Source: Natronorubrum tibetense GA33 (GTDB lineage: Archaea; Halobacteriota; Halobacteria; Halobacteriales; Natrialbaceae). From it: a stretch of 64,000 nt of DNA. The stretch spans positions 150,971 through 214,970 of the forward strand of contig NZ_KB913020.1 in NCBI RefSeq assembly GCF_000383975.1, written 5' to 3'. Shown here piece after piece: positions 32,314 through 41,506 of this stretch. Under the pieces are notes generated by a model. The model saw only the letters and a list, made by a program, of their open reading frames with translations, did no database searches and was not told the DNA's origin. Position numbers and translations under genes: made by a program. Position 1 is the stretch's first letter. Each line of letters starts with the position of its first letter.

Positions 32314-33519
32314 TTACCGCCGGATCGCCGAGAGCGTGTTTATAAAATCCCGAACGAACGGCTGTGGGTCGTCGCGAGAGAGGTAGTCGAATCGCGGCTG
32401 CTCGAGGAGCGAGCGACCGATATCAAAGACGGCGTCCGCCAGCCCCGGCTTCTCGACCAGATCGATCTCGTCGGTGAGGACGGAGCGGAGATACAGCAGC
32501 TCGCCGCGGAGGAGGTGGCCGCCGATTCCCGGCTGGTAGCTGTGATCGATTCGGTCTCGCATCCCGTTGGCCAGCAGCCAGTAGTAGTACGGAAAGTCCG
32601 CGCCGGTCTGTACGGAAAACGGAAGCGACGACCAGAACCGCGGGTTGACCTCCATCAGTTTGAATTCGCCGGTCTCGTCGTCGCGCAGGAACTCGACCAT
32701 CGCGAGCCCGTGCCACTCGAGTTCGTCGAGTAGCGCCAGTCCGGACTCCTCGAGCGCCGGAATGTCGATCGACTCCCGGAACGCGCTGGGACCGCCGGCG
32801 TAGCTGTACCCCCGTCGCTGTCGGTGCTGGAACGTCGCGACCGGCTCGCCCTCGTCGTAGAGGGCGAAGAAGCCGTACTCCTCGGTCGTCGACACGTACT
32901 CCTGGACCAGCGGGACGTGTTCCATCTCGGTCCGGACATCCTCAGTGCTTCTGGGGGGGTTCGACTCGAGATACTGCGTTGATGGCGGTGCGACGCACCG
33001 TTCGGGCGCGTACTCCTCGAGGTACTCGTCGCCCAGAATCGTATACCGCGGCTTGACGATCCACTCGCGTTCCCTGTCGGGGGTTGCCGTGAAGAGGGTC
33101 GTCTCCGGCGCGGCGACCCCTGCCGCGGCGGCGGCCTCGAACAGCTGTATCCGATCCTGGGTGCGCGACAGCGTCTCGAACGTCGGCCAGGGGGTACTCA
33201 CGAACTCTGCGAACTCGTCTCTGTACTTCGACAGCACGTAGATATCCGGCTCTCGGACGGGAATAACCGTCTCGACGTCGGGCCGCCTCGCGAGCGAGCA
33301 GAGGACATCCTTGTACGCCACGAGATCCTCGTGCGGCGACGGGGCGTGGACCGCCTCGGCGCAGTACTTCGACGCGAACGCTGGCGTCGATTCGTCACTC
33401 GAGACGACGATCGTCCGGATGCCGCGCCGACCGAGCGACCTGACGCAGGCGACGGAACTCGGTGCGGCGACTCCCGGAATGACGACTGATTTCGTCCCAC
33501 CCTGACCAGCAGTCTCCAT
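32314..33519 (-). CDS. ATP-grasp ligase, carbamoyl-phosphate-synthase-like
   Basis: A 401-residue ATP-grasp protein. The N-terminal preATP-grasp Rossmann part (VVIPGVAAPSSVACVRSLGR, IRTIVVSSDE) is followed by the ATP-binding region (WIVKPRYTILGDEY, VPLVQEYVS) and the metal-binding end (FKLMEVNPRFWSSLPFSVQTG). Such enzymes join an amino acid or other acid to an amine and are frequent in polysaccharide clusters. The ATG at 33519 is chosen since the residues before it in the longer frame are not family-like. It lies 29 bases after the GNAT gene at 33549 on the same strand, so they are probably co-transcribed. Confidence 0.88.
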   Translation of the reverse strand: METAGQGGTKSVVIPGVAAPSSVACVRSLGRRGIRTIVVSSDESTPAFASKYCAEAVHAPSPHEDLVAYKDVLCSLARRPDVETVIPVREPDIYVLSKYRDEFAEFVSTPWPTFETLSRTQDRIQLFEAAAAAGVAAPETTLFTATPDREREWIVKPRYTILGDEYLEEYAPERCVAPPSTQYLESNPPRSTEDVRTEMEHVPLVQEYVSTTEEYGFFALYDEGEPVATFQHRQRRGYSYAGGPSAFRESIDIPALEESGLALLDELEWHGLAMVEFLRDDETGEFKLMEVNPRFWSSLPFSVQTGADFPYYYWLLANGMRDRIDHSYQPGIGGHLLRGELLYLRSVLTDEIDLVEKPGLADAVFDIGRSLLEQPRFDYLSRDDPQPFVRDFINTLSAIRR

Positions 33520-33548
33520 ACGCCCAGTTCCCGTCCGGAATAGAAATG

Positions 33549-34811
33549 TTATGACGTGTCTACATCGAGGCCTGAGAGCGACCACTCGTCCCCCGTTGTC
33601 TCCTCGAATTCGGTTTCCCGATCGAGGTCACGAGCGAGTAGCGTCAGCGCGGTCGGCTGCTCCAGCGTCGAGAGCGGAAACCGGGTGTCGGGATAGAACC
33701 GGTACCGGATCGGCGTCGGTAGCGTCTCCCCGAACGCAGTGACGTAGTTTCGATCCGGGCAATCGGCTAGTGCTGCCGCTAGTAGCTGATTGATCGCGCC
33801 CTGTGCTGACGTAATCGCTCGTGGAAGGGTCTCGACGATCCGGAGGTGGTCGTCGACGCGCGAACAGACCAGCGCCGCGATCGGCGTTTCGCCGTCTCGC
33901 GTCGCGACATAGGTCTTATAGCTCCGTGCGGGGTTCTCGAGGCGCCATCGGTAGAACTCGGCGGTGCGATTCGTGTGTATCTCGTCGGGAATCGATCGTC
34001 GGTAGACCGTCTCGAGAACCTTCGCGGGCGGCGTCTCGAATCGGATCGCGGCGATCTCCGAGTCGGCCTGCGTTACCAGCGTATCGCCCGCGAGCTGCGA
34101 GCCCGTGATGATGTCGGAGAGGACCTCGGCTATGCCGTCGTCGTTGCCGGGAAGATCGGAATCGACGCCCTCGGATGGAAGATCGCGGTACACCCACTCG
34201 TCTTGCCTATCGCTGGTCACCGCTGTATCGTTTCTCACCGCCGTGTTGGCGCTCGCCGCTGTATCGCTGTTCGCCGCTGTCTCATCGCACGCTGCTATGT
34301 CGTCTTCGTCACCGTCGGTTGCGACTTTTTTCACGCTCTCGACTGGGTCTTGTGGCCGGTAGTACGTCGGTACCGTCGCGATCTCCTTCCAGCCGTGTTT
34401 GAGGTTTCCCGGCTTGGCGCTCTCGTTCGGGAAGTTAAAGCACAACGACGGCGAGCCGTCGGCGTATCGCTCGAGGGCGTACTCGTTCATGCGGCTGAAC
34501 AGACCCCGGTCCCGGTGTTCGGGGTGAACCATCGTATCACAGGGTTGGAACGCGACCGTGCAGTCGTCGCCGACGCGCATCTCGAGGGCAAAGAAGGCCC
34601 GACAGCCGACGAGTTCGCCGTCCGCTTCGGCGACGACGATCGGCACGTGGTCGACGTACGGGTTCTCGGCGTACTTCCAGCGGAACCAGTCCGCGCCGCG
34701 CTCTTTCTCGAAGACGGTCTCGTACAGCGACAACAGCGCGTCGCGGTCGCTGGGCTCGAACGAGCGGATCGTATACGACGGCTGGGTCGCCGGCGATGTG
34801 GATTCTCCCAT
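33549..34811 (-). CDS. GNAT-family acyltransferase
   Basis: A 420-residue protein. The N-terminal GNAT domain (about residues 14 to 165) shows YTIRSFEPSDRDALLSLYE, VVAEADGELVGCRAFFAL and the acetyl-CoA-binding VHPEHRDRGLFSRM. A Ala/Asn/Thr/Asp low-complexity linker (about 175 to 205) contains repeated NTAV-like units, followed by a second domain of about 210 residues. The bi-domain form is typical of haloarchaeal GNATs in cell-surface loci. It probably acylates an amino sugar; likely operon partner of the ATP-grasp gene downstream. Confidence 0.85.
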   Translation of the reverse strand: MGESTSPATQPSYTIRSFEPSDRDALLSLYETVFEKERGADWFRWKYAENPYVDHVPIVVAEADGELVGCRAFFALEMRVGDDCTVAFQPCDTMVHPEHRDRGLFSRMNEYALERYADGSPSLCFNFPNESAKPGNLKHGWKEIATVPTYYRPQDPVESVKKVATDGDEDDIAACDETAANSDTAASANTAVRNDTAVTSDRQDEWVYRDLPSEGVDSDLPGNDDGIAEVLSDIITGSQLAGDTLVTQADSEIAAIRFETPPAKVLETVYRRSIPDEIHTNRTAEFYRWRLENPARSYKTYVATRDGETPIAALVCSRVDDHLRIVETLPRAITSAQGAINQLLAAALADCPDRNYVTAFGETLPTPIRYRFYPDTRFPLSTLEQPTALTLLARDLDRETEFEETTGDEWSLSGLDVDTS

Positions 34812-35042
34812 GATGAAGTATCGTGCTAACAGCGCGCGAGTAGTCGGTCGTTCGGTTCACGCCGAATATGTTCGTTTCATCACGATAACCGAACGGCTCT
34901 GAGCCTGAACACGCCGATTCGATCGATAGATGAGCCGACACAGTACCGGCTCCGGGCGGCTGTCACCTCATCCCGTATCCGTTACCGCGCTGATCGAAAC
35001 CGCAACCCGAGGACTAGTCGTGGCAGATTGCACGTCGTCCAG

Positions 35043-36635
35043 TCACTCCATGTAGCCGAGGCCCTTCAGGCGGTCTTCTACGTCTCCGAAGTCGTCGTCG
35101 ACCTCCTCGTCGGTGCCACCCTGTGAGACGCCCGTCCGTTCGACTTTCGTCGACGCGGGGGCCGTCTCCTCGTCGAACGCGTCGAAGAGGACGCGACCGT
35201 CGGCGTTCTTCGGGACCGGTTTGCCGATGCCGTGGAGCAGCGTCGGCGCGATGTCGACGACGCGCGCGCCGCGCAGCTCCGCCCCGGCATCGATCGAGGG
35301 GCCGCGACAGAGGACGATCCCCTCCTTGCGGTGGCTCGCATCGTAGTTTCCGGTGTCGCCGGTCGGCTCGTCGGTGAGCGCGTTTCGCGCCTCGTAGACG
35401 CCTCGTCCGTTGACGATCAGATCGGGCGAGCCGTCGTCGGTCGGGAACAGTTCGTCGCCGTCGAACACCTTGAGCATCGGCTCGCCGTCGTCGTCGGTCA
35501 CCGACTCGAAGAGGTCGGTGAGTTCGTCTTTGACCGCCGGCACCTGGCTCGGATCGACGACCCCGCTGTCGAAGCGTTCGGTGTCGTTGATGTACAGGCA
35601 GCCGGCGCCGTGGACGAACGCGACGGTCCGCTCGTAGTCGACGTCGTAGAGGGCGTGATCGCCCGGAATCTGTTCAGCGACCGTGTCGACGATCGATCGG
35701 GGGAGCGTCGAGACGATCTTCTCCTCGGAGATGCCGACTCGATCGAGCGCGTCCGTGATCCGATCCCGGGAGATGCCGAGACTCGAGAGCGCACCGCGGG
35801 TCCCGTCGTCTTCCTCCCGGAAGAGGTAGCCGTCCTGCTCTAAGATGTGGTTGACGTAGACCAGTTCCTCGATTGGCCCGAAGCCGTGGTCGGAGACGGT
35901 GTAGAGGTCTGCATCGTGCTCGTCGGTGTAGTTCATCACCTCGCCGAGGATGTCGTCGAGTTTCTTGTAGTGGTCTAGCAGCCGGTCCATATCCCAGATG
36001 AGGTGCTGGAATCGGTCGGGCGCGGTGAAGACGAAAAAGAACAGCTCCCAGTCGTCGCCGGCTTTCTCCATCTGGAGTCGCATCAGTTCGCGCCGGTTTT
36101 CGAGCATATCGTCGACCGCGACCTCGAACTCGTCGAGCCGGTCCGCGTAGTCGGGGTAGTCCAGGCTGATCTCGTAGTCGGGGATTCGGGACTCGATCTC
36201 GTCTTTGAACTCGGGCGGGTGCGTGTACTCCTTCTCGGTCGACGGGGTCATCATGCCGGTGACCATCGTCCCGTCGATCTCCTTAGCCGGATACGTCATC
36301 GGGACGTTGCCGACGTGGGCTGGCGAGAGCTGCTCCCAGAGCGTCGGTTGTTGCATATCGTAGCTGGTGTACATCTCGTGCGTGTAGTTCGACGAGAGGT
36401 TCTGGAAGCCGTAGAGACCGTGTTTGTCGGGCCAGACGCCCGTCGCGATGGTCGGCCACGCCAGCGGCGTCGTCGCCGGCTGGGTGCTCTCGAGGGTGCC
36501 GGAGGCGCCGTCTTCGCGCATCCGGGCGAAATTCGGGAGCTCGCCCTCGTCGCTCCATTGTTCGATGAGTCTCCACGGTACGCCGTCGAATCCGAGCACG
36601 AATGCGCGCTCGACTGTCTGGGAAGACCTGCTCAT
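35043..36635 (-). CDS. Alkaline-phosphatase-superfamily phosphodiesterase
   Basis: A 530-residue member of the type I phosphodiesterase/nucleotide pyrophosphatase group. The metal and nucleophile sites are visible: LGFDGVPW near the start, TTPLAWPTIATGVWPDKHG (about residues 56 to 74, with the Thr nucleophile) and VSDHGFGP (about 249). No signal peptide, so it acts in the cytoplasm. Similar genes are frequent in haloarchaeal and bacterial glycan clusters, where they may cleave nucleotide-sugars or lipid-linked intermediates; the substrate is unknown. A paralogue lies at 61031. Confidence 0.88.
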   Translation of the reverse strand: MSRSSQTVERAFVLGFDGVPWRLIEQWSDEGELPNFARMREDGASGTLESTQPATTPLAWPTIATGVWPDKHGLYGFQNLSSNYTHEMYTSYDMQQPTLWEQLSPAHVGNVPMTYPAKEIDGTMVTGMMTPSTEKEYTHPPEFKDEIESRIPDYEISLDYPDYADRLDEFEVAVDDMLENRRELMRLQMEKAGDDWELFFFVFTAPDRFQHLIWDMDRLLDHYKKLDDILGEVMNYTDEHDADLYTVSDHGFGPIEELVYVNHILEQDGYLFREEDDGTRGALSSLGISRDRITDALDRVGISEEKIVSTLPRSIVDTVAEQIPGDHALYDVDYERTVAFVHGAGCLYINDTERFDSGVVDPSQVPAVKDELTDLFESVTDDDGEPMLKVFDGDELFPTDDGSPDLIVNGRGVYEARNALTDEPTGDTGNYDASHRKEGIVLCRGPSIDAGAELRGARVVDIAPTLLHGIGKPVPKNADGRVLFDAFDEETAPASTKVERTGVSQGGTDEEVDDDFGDVEDRLKGLGYME

Positions 36636-36806
36636 GATTGGATATCTGAGACGTTGGGGACGTCTGCTGTGCTGGAAGTTACTGGTTGTCGGCTTTGTTA
36701 TGGGGAGATTTCACCTACCGTCCGGACGATGGCCTGCGAATTTGCTCGATTTATTGTCGAATGTGGCCTCCTATCGTGTTCTCATCTACCACGCCTATAT
36801 CCAACC

Positions 36807-36869
36807 ACTATACGTCGGCAAGACCTCCGCCGTCCCGAACAGGCAATCCATAACAAAACTATACGTCGG
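36807..36869 (+). promoter_or_regulatory. Repeated ACTATACGTCGG words in a divergent promoter region
   Basis: ACTATACGTCGG occurs at 36807-36818 and again at 36858-36869, 51 bases apart, between the genes at 36635 (minus) and 36911 (plus). The second is followed by ATAG and lies about 45 bases before the GTG at 36911. They may be TATA boxes with a conserved downstream part, or operator copies. Confidence 0.35.
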
Positions 36870-36910
36870 ATAGCTGTGACATATGAGACGGATTCATCGA
36901 CTGTACGCTG

Positions 36911-37873
36911 GTGGTGACTGTCGTGGGTAGTGTCATTATTTCTCTCGACGCTGAACTCGGCTGGGGCTTTCACGATCTCGAGGACCCACCGGAGGATCGA
37001 GTCGAATCGGGCCGTCGCGGCTGGAACGTCATGCTCGAACTCCTAGACGAGTTCGATATCCCCGCGACGTGGGCCGTCGTCGGCCACCTGATGCTCGAGG
37101 AGTGTGACGGCCGACACGCCGACCACCCGGCCCCGCCGGGCTGGTTCGATCGCGAACGCGGCTCGTGGCGCGACCGCGAGGACCTCCGGTTCGCTCCGGA
37201 TCTCGTCACCGACATTCTCCGGGCCGACGCCGACCACGAGTTCGCGAGCCACTCCTTCTCCCACGTGCTCTTCGGTGACGAGGGGACGGACCGAGAACTG
37301 GCCGACGCCGAACTCGAGCGGGCGGTCGAGATTGCCGACGTCTGGGACCAGTCGATCGATTCGTTCGTCTACCCGCGCAACGATGTGGGCCATCGGGACG
37401 TCCTTGCGGATCACGGTCTCTCGGCGTATCGCGGCAAATCCCCGACCAGAGACGGCGTCCGCGGCCTCGTCGACTCGACACTCCGAGGTCAATCGATGAT
37501 CACAGAGCCCGAAATCGACGAGTACGGGCTGGTCAACGTTCCGGCCTCGATGTTTCTCTTCGGGTTCGAGGGACCGGCACGGACCGTCGTCGAGTCGGTC
37601 TGGACCGATCCCATGCTCGAACTCGCTCGTCGCGGCATCGACGACGCGGTCGAGTCCGACGGCGTCTTCCACATGTGGCTGCACCCGAACAACCTGACGA
37701 GCGAACGGGACGACCGTCGCATGCGAGCGATTCTCGCGTACCTCGAGCGGCGGCGCGCGGAGACGGATCTCACGGTTGAAACGATGGGTGCGGTCGCTCG
37801 GCGGTTTCAGGGATTTGAGGGAGCCGGCGTCATGGAACGGGCCGACGGACAGGTCCCGGCGAGCGGTAACTGA
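36911..37873 (+). CDS. Polysaccharide deacetylase (NodB-type)
   Basis: A 320-residue carbohydrate esterase 4 protein that would remove N- or O-acetyl groups from a glycan. The NodB signature is seen as IISLDAELGWGFHD (catalytic and metal Asp) and EFASHSFSHVLFGD (metal His pair), with VYPRNDVGH as the motif 3 region and MWLHPNNL near the end. No signal peptide, so it acts on cytoplasmic, lipid-linked or nucleotide-linked precursors. The start is a GTG; 36911, 36914 and 36923 are all possible. Confidence 0.88.
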   Translation: MVTVVGSVIISLDAELGWGFHDLEDPPEDRVESGRRGWNVMLELLDEFDIPATWAVVGHLMLEECDGRHADHPAPPGWFDRERGSWRDREDLRFAPDLVTDILRADADHEFASHSFSHVLFGDEGTDRELADAELERAVEIADVWDQSIDSFVYPRNDVGHRDVLADHGLSAYRGKSPTRDGVRGLVDSTLRGQSMITEPEIDEYGLVNVPASMFLFGFEGPARTVVESVWTDPMLELARRGIDDAVESDGVFHMWLHPNNLTSERDDRRMRAILAYLERRRAETDLTVETMGAVARRFQGFEGAGVMERADGQVPASGN

Positions 37874-38031
37874 CGGCTATTGCTCCCGCCAGTGACGGTT
37901 GTTCTCAGCCGAATCGCCTGCTATCTCGGCACCTCGAGCGCCCACGGGCGGAACGAATGCAGGTGCTACCCGCCCGCTCTCGTCGGTATGGCGACGATAA
38001 CAAAGCCCGCTGCTGGTCCGTTTTCGACCGA

Positions 38032-39135
38032 ATGGCTCCACCCTTTCTCGACCGGTGGTCCGACTCGAGCGCGCTGCAACTCGGCGTCCTCGGTGTCGGA
38101 AACATCGGCATGGTACATCTGAAGTCGGCACTCGCGATGCCCGGCGTCGACGTCGTCGCGGCCGCCGACGCGATGCCGGCGAACCGCGACAAGGCCGCTA
38201 GCGCCGGCGCGACCCGAACGTACGACGATTACACCACGCTGCTCGAGCAGGAGGACCTCGACGCCGCGGTGGTCGCGTTGCCGCCGTTCCTCCACGCCGA
38301 CGCGGTCGAGTGTGCCGCCGAAGCCGGGGTCGACGTGTTCGTCGAGAAACCGCTCGCGCGAACGGCTGCGGAAGCCGAGGCGATGATCGAGACTGCCCGC
38401 GAGGCGAACATCGCGCTCGGCGTCGACCACACGCTCCGCTACCAGCCCGACATGAAGGGCGTCAAGGCGGAGTACAACGACGGCAGCGTCGGGCACGTCC
38501 CCTACGCCTCGATCACGCGGCTCAACGATCACCCGCTCGGAAAGCCGCCCGCAGACGAGGCCCCGCCGGCCTGGCCGATGGATCCCGACGCCGCCGGCGG
38601 CGGCTCGCTCATCGAACTCGGCGTCCACTGTTTCGACCTCCTCGAGTGGCTGTTCGGCGACCTCGAGGTCCAGGACGCGACGATGGGGAAAACCCTCAAC
38701 ATTCCGGCCGAGGACGCCGCGACGGTGTTGCTCCGCGCGCCGGAGACGGAGACGACGATCAACCTCCACTGTGGGACTTACCAGTGGGAACAGCTACCCG
38801 AGGTCAATACCCGATTGCGACTCGAGGGCGTCACGGGGACGATCAGTAACAAAGCGCACATGCCCGGGAACTTCTACGCGGGCGCGGCCAAGGCCGCACT
38901 CTCGAACGTCGCGAGCCGATTCACCGGCGGCGAGCCGGACGTCTTCGGGCCGACGTTCTACCTGCAGGCCCACTACGACGCGCTGGAAGACTTCTGTGAC
39001 GCGATTCGGAACGACGAAGAACCGCCGGTCGGGGGCGAACTCGGCCTGCGAACGCTCGAACTGGCCGAAACCGCGTACGAACTCGCGGCCGAGGGCGACG
39101 GTGCGGAGCTCGAGCCACCGGAGGTGATGACGTGA
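38032..39135 (+). CDS. Gfo/Idh/MocA-family sugar oxidoreductase
   Basis: A 367-residue NAD(P)-dependent dehydrogenase. The Rossmann motif GVLGVGNIGMVH (about residues 18 to 29), the DAAVVALPPFLHA stretch and the EKPLART motif (about 103) are typical, and HCFDLLEWLFGD sits in the C-terminal catalytic domain. It probably oxidises or epimerises a nucleotide sugar. The ATG at 38032 starts just before the Rossmann fold. It overlaps the DUF362 gene by GTGA, forming a three-gene operon with the epimerase at 40070. Confidence 0.9.
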   Translation: MAPPFLDRWSDSSALQLGVLGVGNIGMVHLKSALAMPGVDVVAAADAMPANRDKAASAGATRTYDDYTTLLEQEDLDAAVVALPPFLHADAVECAAEAGVDVFVEKPLARTAAEAEAMIETAREANIALGVDHTLRYQPDMKGVKAEYNDGSVGHVPYASITRLNDHPLGKPPADEAPPAWPMDPDAAGGGSLIELGVHCFDLLEWLFGDLEVQDATMGKTLNIPAEDAATVLLRAPETETTINLHCGTYQWEQLPEVNTRLRLEGVTGTISNKAHMPGNFYAGAAKAALSNVASRFTGGEPDVFGPTFYLQAHYDALEDFCDAIRNDEEPPVGGELGLRTLELAETAYELAAEGDGAELEPPEVMT

Positions 39136-40073
39136 GCGTTCACGTGGCCGGCGTCGACGCGACCGACCGACGCGGCGGATGGATCGCCGACACCGACGCG
39201 CGACTCGCGTCGTTCGAGTCGCCGGCTCGGTCCGTCCTCGAGCCCTACGTTAGCTCGCTCACCGCGACGGACCGGATCACGATCGTCCCCGACGCGCACT
39301 ATCCATTCCACCCCTCCACGGGGATGGTCACGGACCCCGCCGTCGTCGGCTCGATCGCCGACCACCTCGCGGGCTGGACCGAGGCCGACGTCGCTATCGC
39401 CGGGGCAAGCGACGATCGCATCGCGTTCGACCGGACCGCCGAGTATCTTAGCTATCCCGACATCGTCGAGCGCTTCGGCGCCGAGATCGTCGACCTCGAG
39501 GACGAGTCGCGGCGCAACAGCGTCGTCACCGTGGACGACGAGCAGGTGTCGGTCTCGGTGCCGGAGCGACTCCTCGACAGCACCGTCGTGGTCGTCCCGA
39601 CGCTGCGCCCGACCGAAACCGGCCCGGTCGCCGGCGGGATGCGCGCGCTCGGCAGACTCGTCTCGAGCGCGGCCGACGCCGACTCGACGGCCGTCGCGGC
39701 GACGCGAACGGTCGAACCCGCCCTCTCGGTGCTGGACGCGACGACCGCGTACGCCGGTGATCCGATCGCGGCGGACACCCTGTTCGCCGGGCCGACACAG
39801 CGGGTCGACGCGATCGCCTCGTCGCTGCTCGAGCGATCGATCGAGGAGGATCCGGTACTCCGCTCGGCCTTTGGCGTGGAAGAACCGTCGATCACCGTCG
39901 AGAACACCGGCGGGACCGGTCCCGATGTCGACCTCACGACGCTCAGACGCCGGCTCCCGAACGGGGAGCTCCCGCCGCGGGACGAGACCCACCCCGCCGT
40001 GACGCTCGCCTACCGACTCTACGCGCGGGTGGCCGGTGACGCCGTCCCGCCACAGCTCGAGAGTGGACGATGA
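39132..40073 (+). CDS. DUF362-family protein
   Basis: A 313-residue protein starting with GTG inside the stop of the upstream gene. It has the DUF362 core (ITIVPDAHYPFHPSTGMVTD, then EADVAIAGASDD, VVVVPTLRPTETGPVAGGM). DUF362 proteins are often iron-sulfur linked, but no Cys cluster is visible here, so this is the plain form. Function unknown; strict coupling to a sugar oxidoreductase and an epimerase suggests a role in making one sugar. Confidence 0.8.
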   Translation: MSVHVAGVDATDRRGGWIADTDARLASFESPARSVLEPYVSSLTATDRITIVPDAHYPFHPSTGMVTDPAVVGSIADHLAGWTEADVAIAGASDDRIAFDRTAEYLSYPDIVERFGAEIVDLEDESRRNSVVTVDDEQVSVSVPERLLDSTVVVVPTLRPTETGPVAGGMRALGRLVSSAADADSTAVAATRTVEPALSVLDATTAYAGDPIAADTLFAGPTQRVDAIASSLLERSIEEDPVLRSAFGVEEPSITVENTGGTGPDVDLTTLRRRLPNGELPPRDETHPAVTLAYRLYARVAGDAVPPQLESGR

Positions 40074-41041
40074 CCGACCAGCGAACCGCGGCGGTCACCG
40101 GCGCGACGGGCTTTCTCGGCTCGGCGCTCTGTGAACGCCTGCTCGAGGAGGGCTGGGAGGTTCGCGGGCTCAGCCGCCCCACCTCGGATCGCCCGGATCT
40201 CGAGGGGATCGACTGGTACGTCGGTGATCTCTTCGACGACGAGACGCTACGCGAACTGGTCGACGGCGCGGACACCGTCTTCCACCTCGCCGGCATCGGG
40301 CTCTGGAGCGCCGGCCCCGAAACTGTCCACCGGGTTAACGTCGACGGGACCGAGCGCGTCCTCGAGGCCTGTCGAGCCGGCGATGTCGGCCGACTCGTCT
40401 TCACCAGCACGTCCGGCACGCGTCGGCAGTCGGGCGACGACGAGTTCGCCGACGAGACGGACGTGGCGGAGCCGATCGGTGCCTATCAGGAATCGAAGGC
40501 GGAGGCCGAGCGACTGGTCGACGAGTACGCGAGCGCTGGCGGCGACGCCGTCACCGTCCACCCGACTTCGATCTTCGGCCCCGGCGACGAGGAGTTCACC
40601 GCCCAGTTGCTGGCGATGGGGCTCGAGCCGACGATGCCGGCGTACCTGCCCGGTGGGCTGAGCATCGTCGGCGTCTCGGACGTCGTCGACGGCCTGCTAC
40701 TGGCCGACGAACGGGGAACCAGCGGCGAACACTACATCCTCGGCGGCGAGAACCTGACGTTCGATCAGGCGGTTTCGCGGATCGCCCACGCCACCGACGG
40801 GTCGCCCGCCCGGATTCCGGTTCCAGCGATGGCGATCCACGCGGCCGGTCCGGTCGCGGAAGCGGCCAGCGCCGTCGCCGACGTGCGCGTGTTCCCCTTC
40901 GACCGACAGATGGCCAAACTCGCGACTCAGCGGATGTTCTACACCTCGAGGAAGGCGGAGCGCGAACTCGGTTACGAGTACCAGCCGATCGAAGCCCACC
41001 TGCCGGAGACGATGGCGTGGTATCGAGAGGACGTGCAGTAG
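40070..41041 (+). CDS. NAD-dependent nucleotide-sugar epimerase/dehydratase
   Basis: A 323-residue extended short-chain dehydrogenase. The glycine motif TGATGFLG (about residues 11 to 18), FHLAGIG, the catalytic Thr/Ser region VFTSTSG and YQESK (the Tyr-x3-Lys pair) are all present. It would act on a nucleotide-bound sugar. ATGA overlap with the DUF362 gene makes it the last gene of the operon starting at 38032. Confidence 0.9.
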   Translation: MTDQRTAAVTGATGFLGSALCERLLEEGWEVRGLSRPTSDRPDLEGIDWYVGDLFDDETLRELVDGADTVFHLAGIGLWSAGPETVHRVNVDGTERVLEACRAGDVGRLVFTSTSGTRRQSGDDEFADETDVAEPIGAYQESKAEAERLVDEYASAGGDAVTVHPTSIFGPGDEEFTAQLLAMGLEPTMPAYLPGGLSIVGVSDVVDGLLLADERGTSGEHYILGGENLTFDQAVSRIAHATDGSPARIPVPAMAIHAAGPVAEAASAVADVRVFPFDRQMAKLATQRMFYTSRKAERELGYEYQPIEAHLPETMAWYREDVQ

Positions 41042-41068
41042 CGTCGAACGTCGTTTTGAACCGGTTTC

Positions 41069-41506
41069 TCACGGCGGATTTTCGGTCGCGTTCAAAACCG
41101 ACGGATCGTCGGCCTCGAGGGCGTTCCACCAGCACGCGAGTACGGCGAGCGTGACCAGTTCGGGCTCCTCGTGGGTGATGCAGGACTCGCGATGAGCGGA
41201 CGGGTTCTCGGGCGGGTGGAAGTGTTTTTTCGGATACTGCGACTTCGGACGGATCTCCCAGCCGAATCGGAACTCGAGGTCACGCTCGCTGTAGTGGTAC
41301 TTGTAGCCGTGGTTGGTCCACCACTGGACGTCGAACCGGCTGCTGTCCGTGTCGAATCCGGTGCCGATCGAGAGGCGCAACTCGACGGGGTCGATAGCGT
41401 TCGGCACGTACTCCGTGGCCGTCACCAGCCCGTCCAGCCGATCGCGGAAGACGCGTTCGACGGTTTGCAACGCATCCCAGTCGATCGGACCGCGTTCCTC
41501 AGGCAT
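41069..41506 (-). CDS. TumE-like toxin (DUF6516-type)
   Basis: A 145-residue protein with the pattern VELRLSIGTGFD, YKYHYSERDLEFRFGWEI and KKHFHPP, which matches TumE-like toxins from memory (KYRYxY...FRYDN...PHHKH). It lies directly downstream of a helix-turn-helix gene. The ATG at 41506 is preferred over the one at 41530 because it gives a compact ATGCCTGA overlap with the stop of the partner. It would be the toxin of a two-gene toxin-antitoxin unit inserted in the glycan region. Confidence 0.6.
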   Translation of the reverse strand: MPEERGPIDWDALQTVERVFRDRLDGLVTATEYVPNAIDPVELRLSIGTGFDTDSSRFDVQWWTNHGYKYHYSERDLEFRFGWEIRPKSQYPKKHFHPPENPSAHRESCITHEEPELVTLAVLACWWNALEADDPSVLNATENPP

